Part shown: piece by piece, positions 8,898-18,154 of the stretch
How positions within the stretch are numbered: position 1 is the stretch's first letter
How the letters are laid out: each line of letters starts with the position of its first letter
From: Modestobacter sp. VKM Ac-2985
Lineage (GTDB): Bacteria > Actinomycetota > Actinomycetes > Mycobacteriales > Geodermatophilaceae
Length of the DNA: 64,000 nucleotides
Direction: 5' to 3'
NCBI RefSeq assembly: GCF_026967925.1
Contig: NZ_JAPVBI010000003.1
Span: 437,070 to 501,069, forward strand
Position numbers and translations under genes: made by a program
The notes under the pieces: generated by a model
Databases searched by the model: none
What the model was told of the DNA's origin: nothing
What the model saw: only the letters and a program-made list of their open reading frames with translations

Positions 8898-11455
8898 GCG
8901 TGCCGACCGACCTCCCCGCCGGCCTCCCCGGACTCGACCCCGCCTGGTCCCGCCGGATCACCGTGGCCGACGCCACCGGCACCAAGCACGAGTGGCACCT
9001 GCTGGACAACGGCGTCCCCGACCCGGTGGGCACGTTGCTCTGCGTGCACGGCAACCCCACCTGGTCCTACCTCTGGCGCCGGCTGGTCGCCGCCGCCCCG
9101 CCCGGGTGGCGGGTGATCGCCCCCGACCACCTGGGCATGGGCTTCTCGGAGCGGCTCCCCGGGCCCCGGCCGCTGGCGCAGCGGGTCGCCGACCTCGGTG
9201 ACCTGACCGCCGCGCTGGGCGTCACCGGCCCGGTGATCACCGTCGGGCACGACTGGGGCGGGGTCCTCTCGCTGGGCTGGGCGCTGGCGCACCAGGAGCA
9301 GCTGCGCGGCGTCGTCCTGGGCAACACCGCCGTCGCCATGCCCGAGGGCGACCTCGGCCCGGCGCTGATCCGGCTGGCGCACGCCCCCGGGGTCCGGTCG
9401 GTGGCCACGGTGGGCACGCCGCTGTTCGTCCGGGCGACGACGGCGTTGTCCTCCCCGAAGCTGCCGGCCGACGTCCGGGACGCCTTCGCCGCGCCCTACC
9501 GGACGGCGGCCCGCCGGCGGTCCGTCGGGGACTTCGTCGCCGACATCCCGTTCTCCCCCGGCCACCCCTCCCGGGCCGCGCAGGAGGCGATCGCCGAGGG
9601 CATCCGCTCCCTCGACGTCCCGGCGCTGCTGCTCTGGGGCCCCCGCGACCCGGTCTTCGGCGAGCGCTACCTGGCCGACCTGCGCGAGCGGCTCCCCCAC
9701 GCCCAGCTGCACCGCTACGAGGGCGCCTCGCACCTGGTGCCCGAGGACGCCCCGCAGTACGCCGACGCGGTCGCCCAGTGGGTCACCGACCTGTCGACCA
9801 GCCGCGCCACCACCGGCCGGCCGGGCGCAGCAGCCGCGCCGCAGCGGCACCTGGGGTCGGCGCTGGCCGCCCGGGCCGGCGACGACTCCCCCGCCGTGGT
9901 CGAGGTCGGGGGCGGCACGGTCAGCTGGGCACAGCTGCACCGCCGGGTCGAGCACCTGGCCGCCGGGCTGGCCGGCGCCGGCATCCGCCCCGGCCAGCGG
10001 GTCGCCCTGCTGGTCGAGCCGTCGGCCGACCTCACCGCCGCGGTCTACGCCGTCTGGCGGGCCGGTGGCGTGATCGTGGTGGCCGACAAGGGCCTGGGCC
10101 TGCGCGGCATGCGCCGCGCGCTGCGCAGCGCGGGGGTCGACGCGGTCATCGGCGGCGCCCCCGGCCTGGCGGCCGCCCGGGCCATGCGCCTGCCCGGCAC
10201 CCGGATCGCCGCCGGCCGGCTGCCCGCCGGGGCGGCGCGCGCCCTGGGGGCCGCGCACACGCTCGACGAGCTGGAGCGAGTCGGCAGCACCGCGCCGCCG
10301 CCGGCGGAGACCGCGGGGGACGCCGACTGCGCTGTCCTCTTCACCTCCGGGGCGACCGGGCCAGCCAAGGGCGTCGTCTACACCCGGCGCCAGGCGCAGG
10401 CCCAGCTGGACCTGGTCGGTGCCACCTACGAGCTCTCCCCCGACGACCGGCTGGTCGCCGCCTTCGCGCCGTTCGCCCTGCTCGGTCCCGCGCTGGGCAT
10501 CGGTTCGGCCGTGCCCGACGTCGACGTGACCGAGCCCGGCTCGCTCACCGCCGCCGCGCTGGCCGACGCCACGGCCGCGATCGGTGGCACCGTCGTCTTC
10601 GCCTCACCGGCCGCGCTGCGCCGGGTCGTCGCCACCGCCGGTGAGCTGACCGGGCCGCAGCGGACGGCGCTGGGCCGGGTGCGCCTGCTCATGTCGGCCG
10701 GGGCGCCGGTGCCGCTGCCGCTGCTCCGGGCGCTGCGTCAGGTGCTGCCCGCGGCCGCCGCGCACACCCCGTACGGGATGACCGAGGCGCTGCCGGTCAC
10801 CGACGTCTGCGCGACCGAGATCGAGGCCGCCGGGCCCGGGAACGGGGTCTGCGTCGGCCGTCCGCTGCCCGGCGTCGAGGTGCGGGTCAGCCCCCTGTCG
10901 GCCACCGGGGCGGCCGACGGCGAGCTCACCGACACCGTCGGCACGACCGGCGAGATCGCCGTCCGGGCCGCCCACGTCAAGGACCGCTACGACGCGCTGT
11001 GGGCCACCGAGCGCGCCGCGTCCCGCGACCCGGGCTGGCACCGGACCGGCGACGTCGGGCACCTGGACGCCGAGGGCCGGCTGTGGATCGAGGGCCGGCT
11101 GCCGCACGCGGTCACCACCGCCGCCGGGGTGGTGACGCCGGTCGGCGTCGAGCAGCGGGTGGAGCTGCTGGAGACGGTGACCTCCGCCGCCGTGGTCGGT
11201 GTGGGGCCGGCCGGCGCCCAGGTCGTGGTGGTCGTCGTCGTCCCGGCCGACGGTGCGCGCCGCCGGGCCGGGTTCGAGCTCGCCGACCCCGCCCTGGCCG
11301 AGGCCGTCCGCGCGGCGGCCGGGACCGAGGTCGCCGCCGTCCTGGTCACCGGCCGGCTGCCGGTCGACATCCGGCACCAGTCGAAGATCGACCGGCGGGA
11401 GGTGGCCCGGCAGGCGACCCGCACGCTCGCCGGCGCGCGGGCGCGCACCCGATGA
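8894..11455 (+). CDS. oleBC: OleBC fusion: beta-lactone decarboxylase plus beta-lactone synthetase
   Basis: 853-residue two-domain enzyme. Residues 1-300 form an alpha/beta-hydrolase related to haloalkane dehalogenases, with HGNPTWSYLWRR, the nucleophile elbow GHDWGG (D120) and the catalytic histidine in GASHLVPED (H280). This is OleB, which decarboxylates the beta-lactone to the alkene. Residues from about 310 form an ATP-dependent ligase, OleC, with the P-loop TSGATGPAKG, YGMTEALPV and the hinge-region HRTGDVGHLD; OleC closes the beta-hydroxy acid to a beta-lactone. Separate in many Gram-negatives, the two are known to be fused in actinobacteria such as Micrococcus. The GTG at 8894 overlaps the oleA stop, and the next in-frame GTG (8900) is an alternative. 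Confidence 0.92.
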   Translation: MSVPTDLPAGLPGLDPAWSRRITVADATGTKHEWHLLDNGVPDPVGTLLCVHGNPTWSYLWRRLVAAAPPGWRVIAPDHLGMGFSERLPGPRPLAQRVADLGDLTAALGVTGPVITVGHDWGGVLSLGWALAHQEQLRGVVLGNTAVAMPEGDLGPALIRLAHAPGVRSVATVGTPLFVRATTALSSPKLPADVRDAFAAPYRTAARRRSVGDFVADIPFSPGHPSRAAQEAIAEGIRSLDVPALLLWGPRDPVFGERYLADLRERLPHAQLHRYEGASHLVPEDAPQYADAVAQWVTDLSTSRATTGRPGAAAAPQRHLGSALAARAGDDSPAVVEVGGGTVSWAQLHRRVEHLAAGLAGAGIRPGQRVALLVEPSADLTAAVYAVWRAGGVIVVADKGLGLRGMRRALRSAGVDAVIGGAPGLAAARAMRLPGTRIAAGRLPAGAARALGAAHTLDELERVGSTAPPPAETAGDADCAVLFTSGATGPAKGVVYTRRQAQAQLDLVGATYELSPDDRLVAAFAPFALLGPALGIGSAVPDVDVTEPGSLTAAALADATAAIGGTVVFASPAALRRVVATAGELTGPQRTALGRVRLLMSAGAPVPLPLLRALRQVLPAAAAHTPYGMTEALPVTDVCATEIEAAGPGNGVCVGRPLPGVEVRVSPLSATGAADGELTDTVGTTGEIAVRAAHVKDRYDALWATERAASRDPGWHRTGDVGHLDAEGRLWIEGRLPHAVTTAAGVVTPVGVEQRVELLETVTSAAVVGVGPAGAQVVVVVVVPADGARRRAGFELADPALAEAVRAAAGTEVAAVLVTGRLPVDIRHQSKIDRREVARQATRTLAGARARTR

Positions 11456-12420
11456 GGGTGCTGGTCACCGGGGCCAGCGGCATGCTCGGCCGGGCCATGG
11501 TGCAGGGCCTGCTGGACCGTGGCGAGGAGGTGACCGTGCTGCAGCGCCGGCCGGCCGGGCTGCCCTGCCGGGAGGTGCGCGGGGACGTCGCCGACCCGGC
11601 CGTGGTGGCCCGCGCGGTGGCCGGGCAGGACGCCGTGGTGCACCTGGCCGCCAAGGTCGACGTCACCGGCCGGTGGGCGGAGTACGCGCGGGCGAACATC
11701 GAGGGCACCCGCACCGTGGTCGACGCCTGCCGGCAGGCGGCGGTGGGCCGGCTGGTGCACGTCTCCTCGCCGTCGGTGGCGCACGGCGGCTCGGCCCTGG
11801 TCGGGGTGGGCGCGCAACCGGCCGACCCGGCGCGGGCCCGCGGCCACTACTCCCGCTCCAAGGCCGTCGCCGAGCAGCTGGCACTGGCCGCGGACGACGC
11901 CGCCCTCGCCGTCCTGGTCGTGCGTCCGCACCTGGTCTGGGGGCCTGGGGACACCCAGCTGGTCGAGCGGATCGTCGAGCGGGCCCGGGCCGGGCGGCTG
12001 CCGGTGATCGGCTCGGGTGCAGCGCTGATCGACACCACCTACGTGGACAACGCCGCCGACGCGCTGCTGGCCGCGGTCGACGCCTGCGGGCCGGTGCACG
12101 GGGAGGCGCTGGTGGTCTCCAACGGCGAGCCCCGGCCGGTCGCCGAGGTCCTCGACCGGTTGTGCCGCGCCGCCGGGGTGCCCGGGCCTCGGCGCCGGGT
12201 GCCCTTCGGAGCGGCGTGGGCCGCCGGGGGCCTGGTCGAGGCGTTCTGGACGGCGACGCAACGGCGGAGCACTCCCCCACTCACCCGGTTCCTCGCCGAG
12301 CAGCTGGCGACCGCGCACTGGTTCGACCAGCGCCGGACCCGCGAGGCGCTGCACTGGACCCCGCAGGTGTCGCTGGACGAGGGCTTCGCCCGGCTCACCC
12401 AGGCCTACGCGGCGACCTGA
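11452..12420 (+). CDS. oleD: OleD: NADPH-dependent 2-alkyl-3-ketoalkanoate reductase
   Basis: 322-residue extended short-chain dehydrogenase that reduces the OleA product to a 2-alkyl-3-hydroxy acid. The Rossmann motif is VTGASGMLGRA at residues 5-15. The catalytic pair is YSRSK, and a serine-rich VHVSSPSV precedes it. It is translationally coupled to oleBC by an ATGA overlap. With oleA and oleBC it completes the whole pathway in three consecutive genes, the order seen in olefin-producing actinobacteria. Confidence 0.92.
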   Translation: MRVLVTGASGMLGRAMVQGLLDRGEEVTVLQRRPAGLPCREVRGDVADPAVVARAVAGQDAVVHLAAKVDVTGRWAEYARANIEGTRTVVDACRQAAVGRLVHVSSPSVAHGGSALVGVGAQPADPARARGHYSRSKAVAEQLALAADDAALAVLVVRPHLVWGPGDTQLVERIVERARAGRLPVIGSGAALIDTTYVDNAADALLAAVDACGPVHGEALVVSNGEPRPVAEVLDRLCRAAGVPGPRRRVPFGAAWAAGGLVEAFWTATQRRSTPPLTRFLAEQLATAHWFDQRRTREALHWTPQVSLDEGFARLTQAYAAT

Positions 12421-12427
12421 GCCGGGG

Positions 12428-14311
12428 ATGCGGGCGGTGCAGCGCGACGGGGTGGGCGAGGACGCGGCCTTCGCGCGGTTCGTCGCCGAGCGCCGTCCGG
12501 GTCTGCTGCGCACCGCGCTGCTGCTGACCGGCGACCGCGCCACCGCCGAGGAGCTGGTGCAGCGGGCGCTCACCCGCACCCGGCGCGGCTGGCCCACGGG
12601 TGACCCGCTGACCACCGCCCGCCGGGCCCTGGTCACCGGCGCCACCAGCCGGGGCCGGCGCGCCGAACAGGTCATCGAGCAGCTGCCCGACCCGCTCGCG
12701 TCGGCGGTGGACGACGAGCTGGCCCGGGCGCTCCGCGACCTCCCCCCGCGCACCCGGGCCGCGACGGTGCTCCGCGTCGCCGAGGGCCTGGACGCGGCTG
12801 CGGCCGCCGCGCTGCTCGGCCGCCCGGTGGCGGAGGTCGAGGCGGCGGCCGCCGCGGGCGCCGCGCAGCTGCGGCCGGCCGCGCGTCCGGACCCCTTCCG
12901 GCGCGAGCAGCCGGCGACGGAGGACCAACGGCTGCGCGACGGGCTGGGCCGGCTGGCCGGGGCACCGGTCCGGTGGCGGCTGGACGCTGCGCAGGCCGTC
13001 GCCGACGTCGGGCACCGCCGGACCGGGCGGCGGCGACGGGTGCTCGCCGCAGCGGCGGTCGCCGCCGTCGTCCTCTTCGGTGCCGTCGGCGCGCTGACCC
13101 GGCCGGCGGCGGAGCCCCCCGCGGCGGCGACCCCGGCCACCCCCGCCGTGGACGCCGGGCCGTCGGTCCGCGCCGCCCCCGTGCTCACCGGCCCGACCCG
13201 CGGCTCCCTCGCCGACGACCCCGCGTTCCTCGCCGCCGTGCAGCAGGCCGACTGGGGTGGGCTGGTGGCGCCGCCGGCTGCCGACCGGACCGTCGTCTTC
13301 GCCGGGGACACGCCCTCCGGGCGGGCGGCGCTGGTCGTCGGCACGGTCGACGAGGACTTCCGCGGCACCTGGCTGATCGGGCCGGCCGGGGCCCCGGCAG
13401 AGGCGCTCGTGCCGCACCTGCCACCGGGACTGGCCCGCGGCCGGCCGGTCACCCTGCTGCTGGGCGGGCCGGGCCCGGCGTCGTTGGTGGTGGTCGCCGG
13501 ACGGGGCGACACGATCGAGGTCTCCGACCGGCTGATGGTCGGCCCCCGCGGAACCGTCGCCCGCAGCTACACGGCGGTCGACGCCACCGACGGCGTGGCC
13601 GTCGTCCCGGCCACCACCACCGAGGACGGTCCGGCGCTGAGCGTCCGGGTCACCCGAGAGGGGCGGCTCGTGCACCGGTCGGCCGTCGACTGGCCGGGTG
13701 ACCGGCCCGGTCGCACCACCCCGCTCCCGGTGCTCGTCCCGGTGCGCCCGGTCCTCCAGGAGCCCGACGCGCGGGTGGTCGCCGCCGCGCTGGTCGGGCT
13801 GGCGGTGCCGCTGGGGGTCGGGCCCGCCGGGCTGCAGCCGGAGCTGCTGTGGTCGGGCACCCTGCCGCTGAGCCGGGGCCCGGGCACCGTCGCCGTCGCC
13901 GTCGTCGTCGGCCGCAGCCCCGGCGGTGCGCTGGTCGTCACCACCTGGGCCGGGGGCGGCGGCGGGGTTCTCGCCTGCGGCACCGTCACCCCGGCCGGCA
14001 GCACCCCGGTGGCGTCCCTGACCGTGGCCCGGACGTGCACGGTCGACCTGCCGGGGCTCGAGCAGTCCGCTGACGGCAGCTGGCTGGTCGTCACCGCGCC
14101 ACCGGAGGCGACCGCCGTCGAGGTGCTCGGCGCCACCGGCCGGACGCTGGCCCGGCTGCCGCTGGCCGGGGGCGGCACGGTCGTCCCCCTCCCGGAGGGG
14201 ACCCGGGACGTGCGGACCCTGGACGCCGCCGGCCAACCGCTGAGGGAGGTCCCGGTGGCGCCGATGGCCGGTGAGCCGTTCGGCGACTTCGGGTCCGGGC
14301 CGCAGGGCTGA
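12428..14311 (+). CDS. ECF-sigma-like protein fused to a transmembrane segment and outer domain
   Basis: 627-residue chimera. Residues 12-55 resemble sigma region 2 (FVAERRPGLLRTALLLTGD, then ATAEELVQRAL), and residues 98-150 resemble region 4 (LRDLPPRTRAATVLRVAEGL then an alanine-rich helix pair). A proline- and arginine-rich linker leads to RRRRVLAAAAVAAVVLFGAV near 200-222, a single membrane helix with positive residues on the inner side. About 400 residues follow outside, Gly/Val/Thr-rich and probably all beta, with a possible disulphide pair (LACGTV, ARTCTV). Groups of ECF factors with C-terminal membrane and sensor domains are known in actinobacteria. Region 4's recognition helix is nearly all alanine here, so it may bind a partner rather than DNA. 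It sits 7 bp after oleD, probably co-transcribed. Confidence 0.7.
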   Translation: MRAVQRDGVGEDAAFARFVAERRPGLLRTALLLTGDRATAEELVQRALTRTRRGWPTGDPLTTARRALVTGATSRGRRAEQVIEQLPDPLASAVDDELARALRDLPPRTRAATVLRVAEGLDAAAAAALLGRPVAEVEAAAAAGAAQLRPAARPDPFRREQPATEDQRLRDGLGRLAGAPVRWRLDAAQAVADVGHRRTGRRRRVLAAAAVAAVVLFGAVGALTRPAAEPPAAATPATPAVDAGPSVRAAPVLTGPTRGSLADDPAFLAAVQQADWGGLVAPPAADRTVVFAGDTPSGRAALVVGTVDEDFRGTWLIGPAGAPAEALVPHLPPGLARGRPVTLLLGGPGPASLVVVAGRGDTIEVSDRLMVGPRGTVARSYTAVDATDGVAVVPATTTEDGPALSVRVTREGRLVHRSAVDWPGDRPGRTTPLPVLVPVRPVLQEPDARVVAAALVGLAVPLGVGPAGLQPELLWSGTLPLSRGPGTVAVAVVVGRSPGGALVVTTWAGGGGGVLACGTVTPAGSTPVASLTVARTCTVDLPGLEQSADGSWLVVTAPPEATAVEVLGATGRTLARLPLAGGGTVVPLPEGTRDVRTLDAAGQPLREVPVAPMAGEPFGDFGSGPQG

Positions 14312-14360
14312 GCGGCTCACGCCGGCACCGACGGCGGTGTGCGTTCGACCTTCCCGCTCC

Positions 14361-14387
14361 GTAACGCGTCGCGACGACGACGGAAAC
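14361..14387 (+). promoter_or_regulatory. Possible GlnR-like half-sites upstream of nirB
   Basis: GTAAC at 14361-14365 and GAAAC at 14383-14387 lie 22 bp apart, two turns of the 11-bp half-site spacing known for actinobacterial GlnR boxes, and GTACA follows at 14393. A TAACTT that could be a -10 box lies at 14398. GlnR is known to control nirBD in several actinobacteria. The middle half-site is poor, so this is only a candidate. Confidence 0.35.
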
Positions 14388-14461
14388 ACCGCGTACATAA
14401 CTTCGCTCGGCAGTGGGCCGCCGTCCCGCCGCACCGCCGCCGTCGAAGGAGCACCCTGCGC

Positions 14462-17095
14462 ATGAGCACCCCCGCACCTCGTCAGCTCGTCGTCGTCGGC
14501 GGCGGGATGGTCGCCCACCGGCTGGTCGAGGCGCTCGTCGACCGGGGTGGGGTGGCCGACGGCGGCTGGCAGGTGACCGTGCTCGCCGAGGAGCCGCGGG
14601 CCCCCTACGACCGGGTCGCCCTGACCTCGTACTTCTCCGGCCGGGACCCGCAGGACCTCGCGCTCGGCGACCCGGCGCTCTGGGACACCCCGGGCGTGCA
14701 GCTTCGCCGGGGCGAGCAGGTGACCGAGGTCGACCGCGCGGCCCGGGTGGTGCGGACCGCGGGCGGCCGGGAGCACGGCTACGACGCGCTCGTGCTGGCC
14801 ACCGGGTCGTCACCGTTCGTCCCCCCGGTCGAGGGGAAGGACCTCCCGGGCTGCTTCGTCTACCGCACGATCGACGACGTCGCCGCACTGCGCCAGTACG
14901 TGACCGAGGTCGACACCCGGCGCAAGGACGGCGCCCACCCTCGCCCGGTCACCGGCGCCGTCGTCGGCGGTGGGCTGCTCGGGCTGGAGGCCGCCGGCGC
15001 GCTGACCGCCCTGGGCGTGCAGACCCACGTCGTCGAGTTCGCCCCCCGGCTGATGCCGCTGCAGGTCGACGAGGGCGGCGGCGAGGCGCTGCAGCGACTG
15101 GTCGGCGCGCTCGGCGTCCAGGTGCACGCGGGCACCGCGACGGCCAAGCTCACCGCCGGCCGCGACGGCCGGGTGGCCCGGATGCACGCCGCCGAGGGCT
15201 CGGCGGCGGGGCTGACCCACCTGGACGTCGACGTCGTCGTGTTCGCCGCGGGTGTGCGCCCGCGCGACGAGCTGGCCCGCGCGTCCGAGCTCCCGGTCGG
15301 CCCCCGTGGCGGCGTGGTCGTGGACCCCAGCTGCCGCACCGAGGACCCGGCCGTCTGGGCGATCGGCGAGGTGGCCTGCCTCGACGGGCGCACCTGGGGC
15401 CTGGTCGCCCCCGGGTACACGATGGCCGAGATCGTCGCCGACCAGCTGCTCGGCGGCGCCGCGGAGTTCCCCGGCGCGGACCTGTCCACCAAGCTGAAGC
15501 TGCTCGGGGTCGACGTCGCCAGCTTCGGCGATGCGTTCGGCACCTCCCCTGGCGCGCTGTCGGTCGTCTACGGCGACCCGGTCGCCGGGGTCTACAAGAA
15601 GCTGGTGCTCTCCGACGACGCGCGCACCCTGCTCGGCGGCATCCTCGTCGGGGACGCGAGCGCCTACGCCGGGCTGCGGCCCCTCGTCGGCCGGGAGCTC
15701 GGCGGTGACCCGGCCGCCTGGCTGCTGCCCGAGGGCGCCGAGGGCGGGCCCGCGTCGGCCGAGCTGCCCGACGACGCCGCGGTCTGCTCGTGCAACAACG
15801 TCACCGCCGGGTCGATCCGGGACGCCGTCCGCTGCGACGGGTGCGCCGACCTGGGCGCGGTGAAGGCGTGCACCAAGGCCGGCACGAGCTGCGGCTCCTG
15901 CCTGCCGCTGGTGAAGAAGCTGGTGACCACCGAGCTGGCCGCCGCCGGGGTGAGCGTCAGCTCGGCGCTGTGCGAGCACTTCGACGTCAGCCGGGCGCAG
16001 CTGTTCGACGTCGTCCGGGTCACCGGGATCACCAGCTTCAGCGAGCTGGTCGACCGGCACGGCCGCGGCCGCGGCTGCGACATCTGCAAGCCGGTCGTCG
16101 CCTCCATCCTGGCCAGCCTGGACTCCCGGCACGTGCTGGACGGCGAGCGGGCGACGCTGCAGGACACCAACGACCACGTGATGGCCAACATCCAGAAGGA
16201 CGGCACCTACTCGGTGGTGCCGCGGATCCCCGGCGGCGAGGTGACGCCGGAGGGGCTGATCGCGATCGGCGAGGTGGCCCGCGACTTCGGGCTCTACACC
16301 AAGATCACCGGTGGTCAGCGGATCGACCTGTTCGGCGCCCGGATGGAGCTGCTGCCGGCGATCTGGGAGCGGCTGGTGGCGGCCGGCTTCGAGTCCGGGC
16401 ACGCGTACGGCAAGTCGCTGCGCACGGTGAAGTCCTGCGTGGGCTCGACCTGGTGCCGGTACGGCGTGCAGGACTCGGTGGCCCTGGCGATCGCCCTGGA
16501 GCTGCGCTACCGCGGGCTGCGCTCTCCGCACAAGATCAAGCTCGGGGTGTCCGGCTGCGCGCGGGAGTGCGCCGAGGCCCGCGGCAAGGACGTCGGGGTC
16601 ATCGCCACCGACAACGGCTGGAACCTCTACGTCGGCGGCAACGGCGGCTTCACCCCGCGGCACGCGAAGCTGCTGGCCGAGGACCTGGACACCGAGACGC
16701 TGGTGCGCACCATCGACCGCTTCCTCGTCTACTACGTGCGCACCGCCGACCGGCTGCAGCGCACCGCGCCGTGGCTGGAGGAGATCGAGGGCGGGCTGGA
16801 CCACGTGCGCGCCGTCGTCCTGGAGGACAGCCTGGGCATCGCCGCCGACCTGGACGCGGCGATGGCCGACCACGTCGAGGGCTACACCGACGAGTGGCGC
16901 GCCACCCTGGAGGACCCGGAGAAGCTGCGCCGGTTCGCCTCCTTCGTGAACGCCCCCGACTCCCCCGACCCGTCGCTGTCCTACGTCGTGGAGCGGGGTC
17001 AGCCCCGGCCGAGCACCGCGGCGGAACGGACGGCCGGCGAGGCCACCGGCGCCGTCCTGGTGGCTGGCCCCCGACTGGAGGTGTTCTCCCGATGA
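14462..17095 (+). CDS. nirB: NADH-dependent assimilatory nitrite reductase, large subunit
   Basis: 877-residue siroheme enzyme reducing nitrite to ammonia with NADH. Its domains in order are: FAD/NAD-binding oxidoreductase (VVVGGGMVAHR at residue 10, second nucleotide motif VVGGGLLGLEAAG near 170); BFD-type 2Fe-2S domain near 440-490 (CSCNNVTAG, CGSCLPLV); ferredoxin-like half; and siroheme/4Fe-4S domain with SCVGSTWC near 657 and GCARECAE near 698 (Cx5C...Cx3C). Length matches the family. The ATG at 14462 has AAGGAG upstream. It overlaps nirD as ATGA. No nitrate reductase or nitrite transporter is visible in the window. Confidence 0.95.
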   Translation: MSTPAPRQLVVVGGGMVAHRLVEALVDRGGVADGGWQVTVLAEEPRAPYDRVALTSYFSGRDPQDLALGDPALWDTPGVQLRRGEQVTEVDRAARVVRTAGGREHGYDALVLATGSSPFVPPVEGKDLPGCFVYRTIDDVAALRQYVTEVDTRRKDGAHPRPVTGAVVGGGLLGLEAAGALTALGVQTHVVEFAPRLMPLQVDEGGGEALQRLVGALGVQVHAGTATAKLTAGRDGRVARMHAAEGSAAGLTHLDVDVVVFAAGVRPRDELARASELPVGPRGGVVVDPSCRTEDPAVWAIGEVACLDGRTWGLVAPGYTMAEIVADQLLGGAAEFPGADLSTKLKLLGVDVASFGDAFGTSPGALSVVYGDPVAGVYKKLVLSDDARTLLGGILVGDASAYAGLRPLVGRELGGDPAAWLLPEGAEGGPASAELPDDAAVCSCNNVTAGSIRDAVRCDGCADLGAVKACTKAGTSCGSCLPLVKKLVTTELAAAGVSVSSALCEHFDVSRAQLFDVVRVTGITSFSELVDRHGRGRGCDICKPVVASILASLDSRHVLDGERATLQDTNDHVMANIQKDGTYSVVPRIPGGEVTPEGLIAIGEVARDFGLYTKITGGQRIDLFGARMELLPAIWERLVAAGFESGHAYGKSLRTVKSCVGSTWCRYGVQDSVALAIALELRYRGLRSPHKIKLGVSGCARECAEARGKDVGVIATDNGWNLYVGGNGGFTPRHAKLLAEDLDTETLVRTIDRFLVYYVRTADRLQRTAPWLEEIEGGLDHVRAVVLEDSLGIAADLDAAMADHVEGYTDEWRATLEDPEKLRRFASFVNAPDSPDPSLSYVVERGQPRPSTAAERTAGEATGAVLVAGPRLEVFSR

Positions 17096-17463
17096 CCGCG
17101 ACCCTGCCCCCCGAGACCACGGCACAGACCGGCTGGACGGCCGTCTGCCGGTACACCGATCTGCAGCCCGAGCGCGGGGTGGCCGCCCTGGTCGGTGACC
17201 AGCAGATCGCCGTGTTCCGGCTCTTCGACGGTTCGCTGCACGCCGTCGGACACCGCGACCCGGTGAGCGGTGCGCACGTGATCGCCCGGGGCCTCGTCGG
17301 CACCCGCGGCGACGCGCCGACGGTGGCCTCGCCGATGTACAAGCAGGTGTTCGACCTGCGCACCGGGGTCTGCCTGGACGCACCCGACGACTCGGCGGTG
17401 CGCCTGCCGGTCCACCCGGTGCGGCTGCGCGACGGCTGGGTGGAGATCGGCTCGGGCGGCTGA
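17092..17463 (+). CDS. nirD: Nitrite reductase small subunit, Rieske-like fold without cluster ligands
   Basis: 123 residues, coupled to nirB by overlap. The Rieske-type beta fold can be followed through AVFRLFDGSLHAVGHRDP and SPMYKQVFDLRTGVCLDAP. The CxH...CxxH pairs that bind the 2Fe-2S cluster in true Rieske proteins are absent, as is usual for NirD, so it is a structural partner of NirB and not an electron carrier. Confidence 0.93.
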   Translation: MTATLPPETTAQTGWTAVCRYTDLQPERGVAALVGDQQIAVFRLFDGSLHAVGHRDPVSGAHVIARGLVGTRGDAPTVASPMYKQVFDLRTGVCLDAPDDSAVRLPVHPVRLRDGWVEIGSGG

Positions 17464-17549
17464 GCCGCGCCCTGCCCGGGACCGATGAGTCCAGCGCTGC
17501 TCGGCGGTCCTGTCTCCGGTAGAGCAGGCGACCGGGACGGGAGAAGAGC

Positions 17550-18113
17550 ATGCGCAGAGTCGTGGCCCAGATGGCGGTGTCGCTCGACGGGTACTTCGAG
17601 GGCCCGGACGGCGACATCAGCTGGCACCGCGTCGACGAGGAGCTGCACGCCCACTTCAACGAGCAGCTCGCGACGATGGGCGCCTTCCTCTGCGGCCGGG
17701 TGACCTACCAGCTGATGGAGCAGTACTGGCCGGCCGCGGACCAGGACCCCACCAGCTCGCCCACCGAGGCGGAGTTCGCCGGCATCTGGCGGGAGATGCC
17801 CAAGGTGGTCTACTCGAGCAGCCTGACCGCCCCGGGTCCGAACGCCACCCTGGTGCGCGACGTCGTGCCCGACCAGGTGCGGGCACTGCAGGCGCAGCCC
17901 GGGGGCGACATGGTCCTGGGCGGGGCGCTGTTGGGCGCGGCCTTCCGGCAGCACGACCTCATCGACGAGTACCGGATCTACGTGAACCCGGTGCTGCTGG
18001 GGGCCGGGCGCCAGCTCTTCGGTCCTGGCGAGAAGCCCAGGGACCTGCGCCTGGTCGAGACCCGCACCTTCGGCAACGGCGTCGTCCTGCTGCGGCACGA
18101 ACGGCCTCGCTGA
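17550..18113 (+). CDS. RibD C-terminal / dihydrofolate-reductase-like protein (YwjB/YyaP type)
   Basis: 187 residues with the family start RRVVAQMAVSLDGYFEGPDGD, LCGRVTYQLMEQYW and the GGDMVLGGALLGAAF cofactor-binding loop, ending with the DEYRIYVNPVLLGAG strand. Such stand-alone RibD-C proteins are NADPH-linked reductases of unknown substrate. The ATG has GGGAGAAGAG upstream. It follows nirD by 86 bp on the same strand with no clear functional tie. Confidence 0.85.
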   Translation: MRRVVAQMAVSLDGYFEGPDGDISWHRVDEELHAHFNEQLATMGAFLCGRVTYQLMEQYWPAADQDPTSSPTEAEFAGIWREMPKVVYSSSLTAPGPNATLVRDVVPDQVRALQAQPGGDMVLGGALLGAAFRQHDLIDEYRIYVNPVLLGAGRQLFGPGEKPRDLRLVETRTFGNGVVLLRHERPR

Positions 18114-18142
18114 CCGCAGGCAGCGCGGGGTCGATCGGGCCG

Positions 18143-18148
18143 TAGGCT
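18143..18148 (+). promoter_or_regulatory. -10 box of a leaderless promoter
   Basis: TAGGCT (TANNNT type) ends 6 nt before the GTG of the IclR gene at 18155. No ribosome-binding sequence precedes that GTG, so transcription probably begins at or beside the start codon. Confidence 0.55.
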
Positions 18149-18154
18149 CCCCCG

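Noticed and set aside
10987-13512. 841-codon open frame on the minus strand opposite oleBC, oleD and the sigma fusion
   Set aside because: Ser/Arg/Pro/Ala-rich shadow frame with no recognisable domain, while the plus-strand frames carry clear catalytic motifs.
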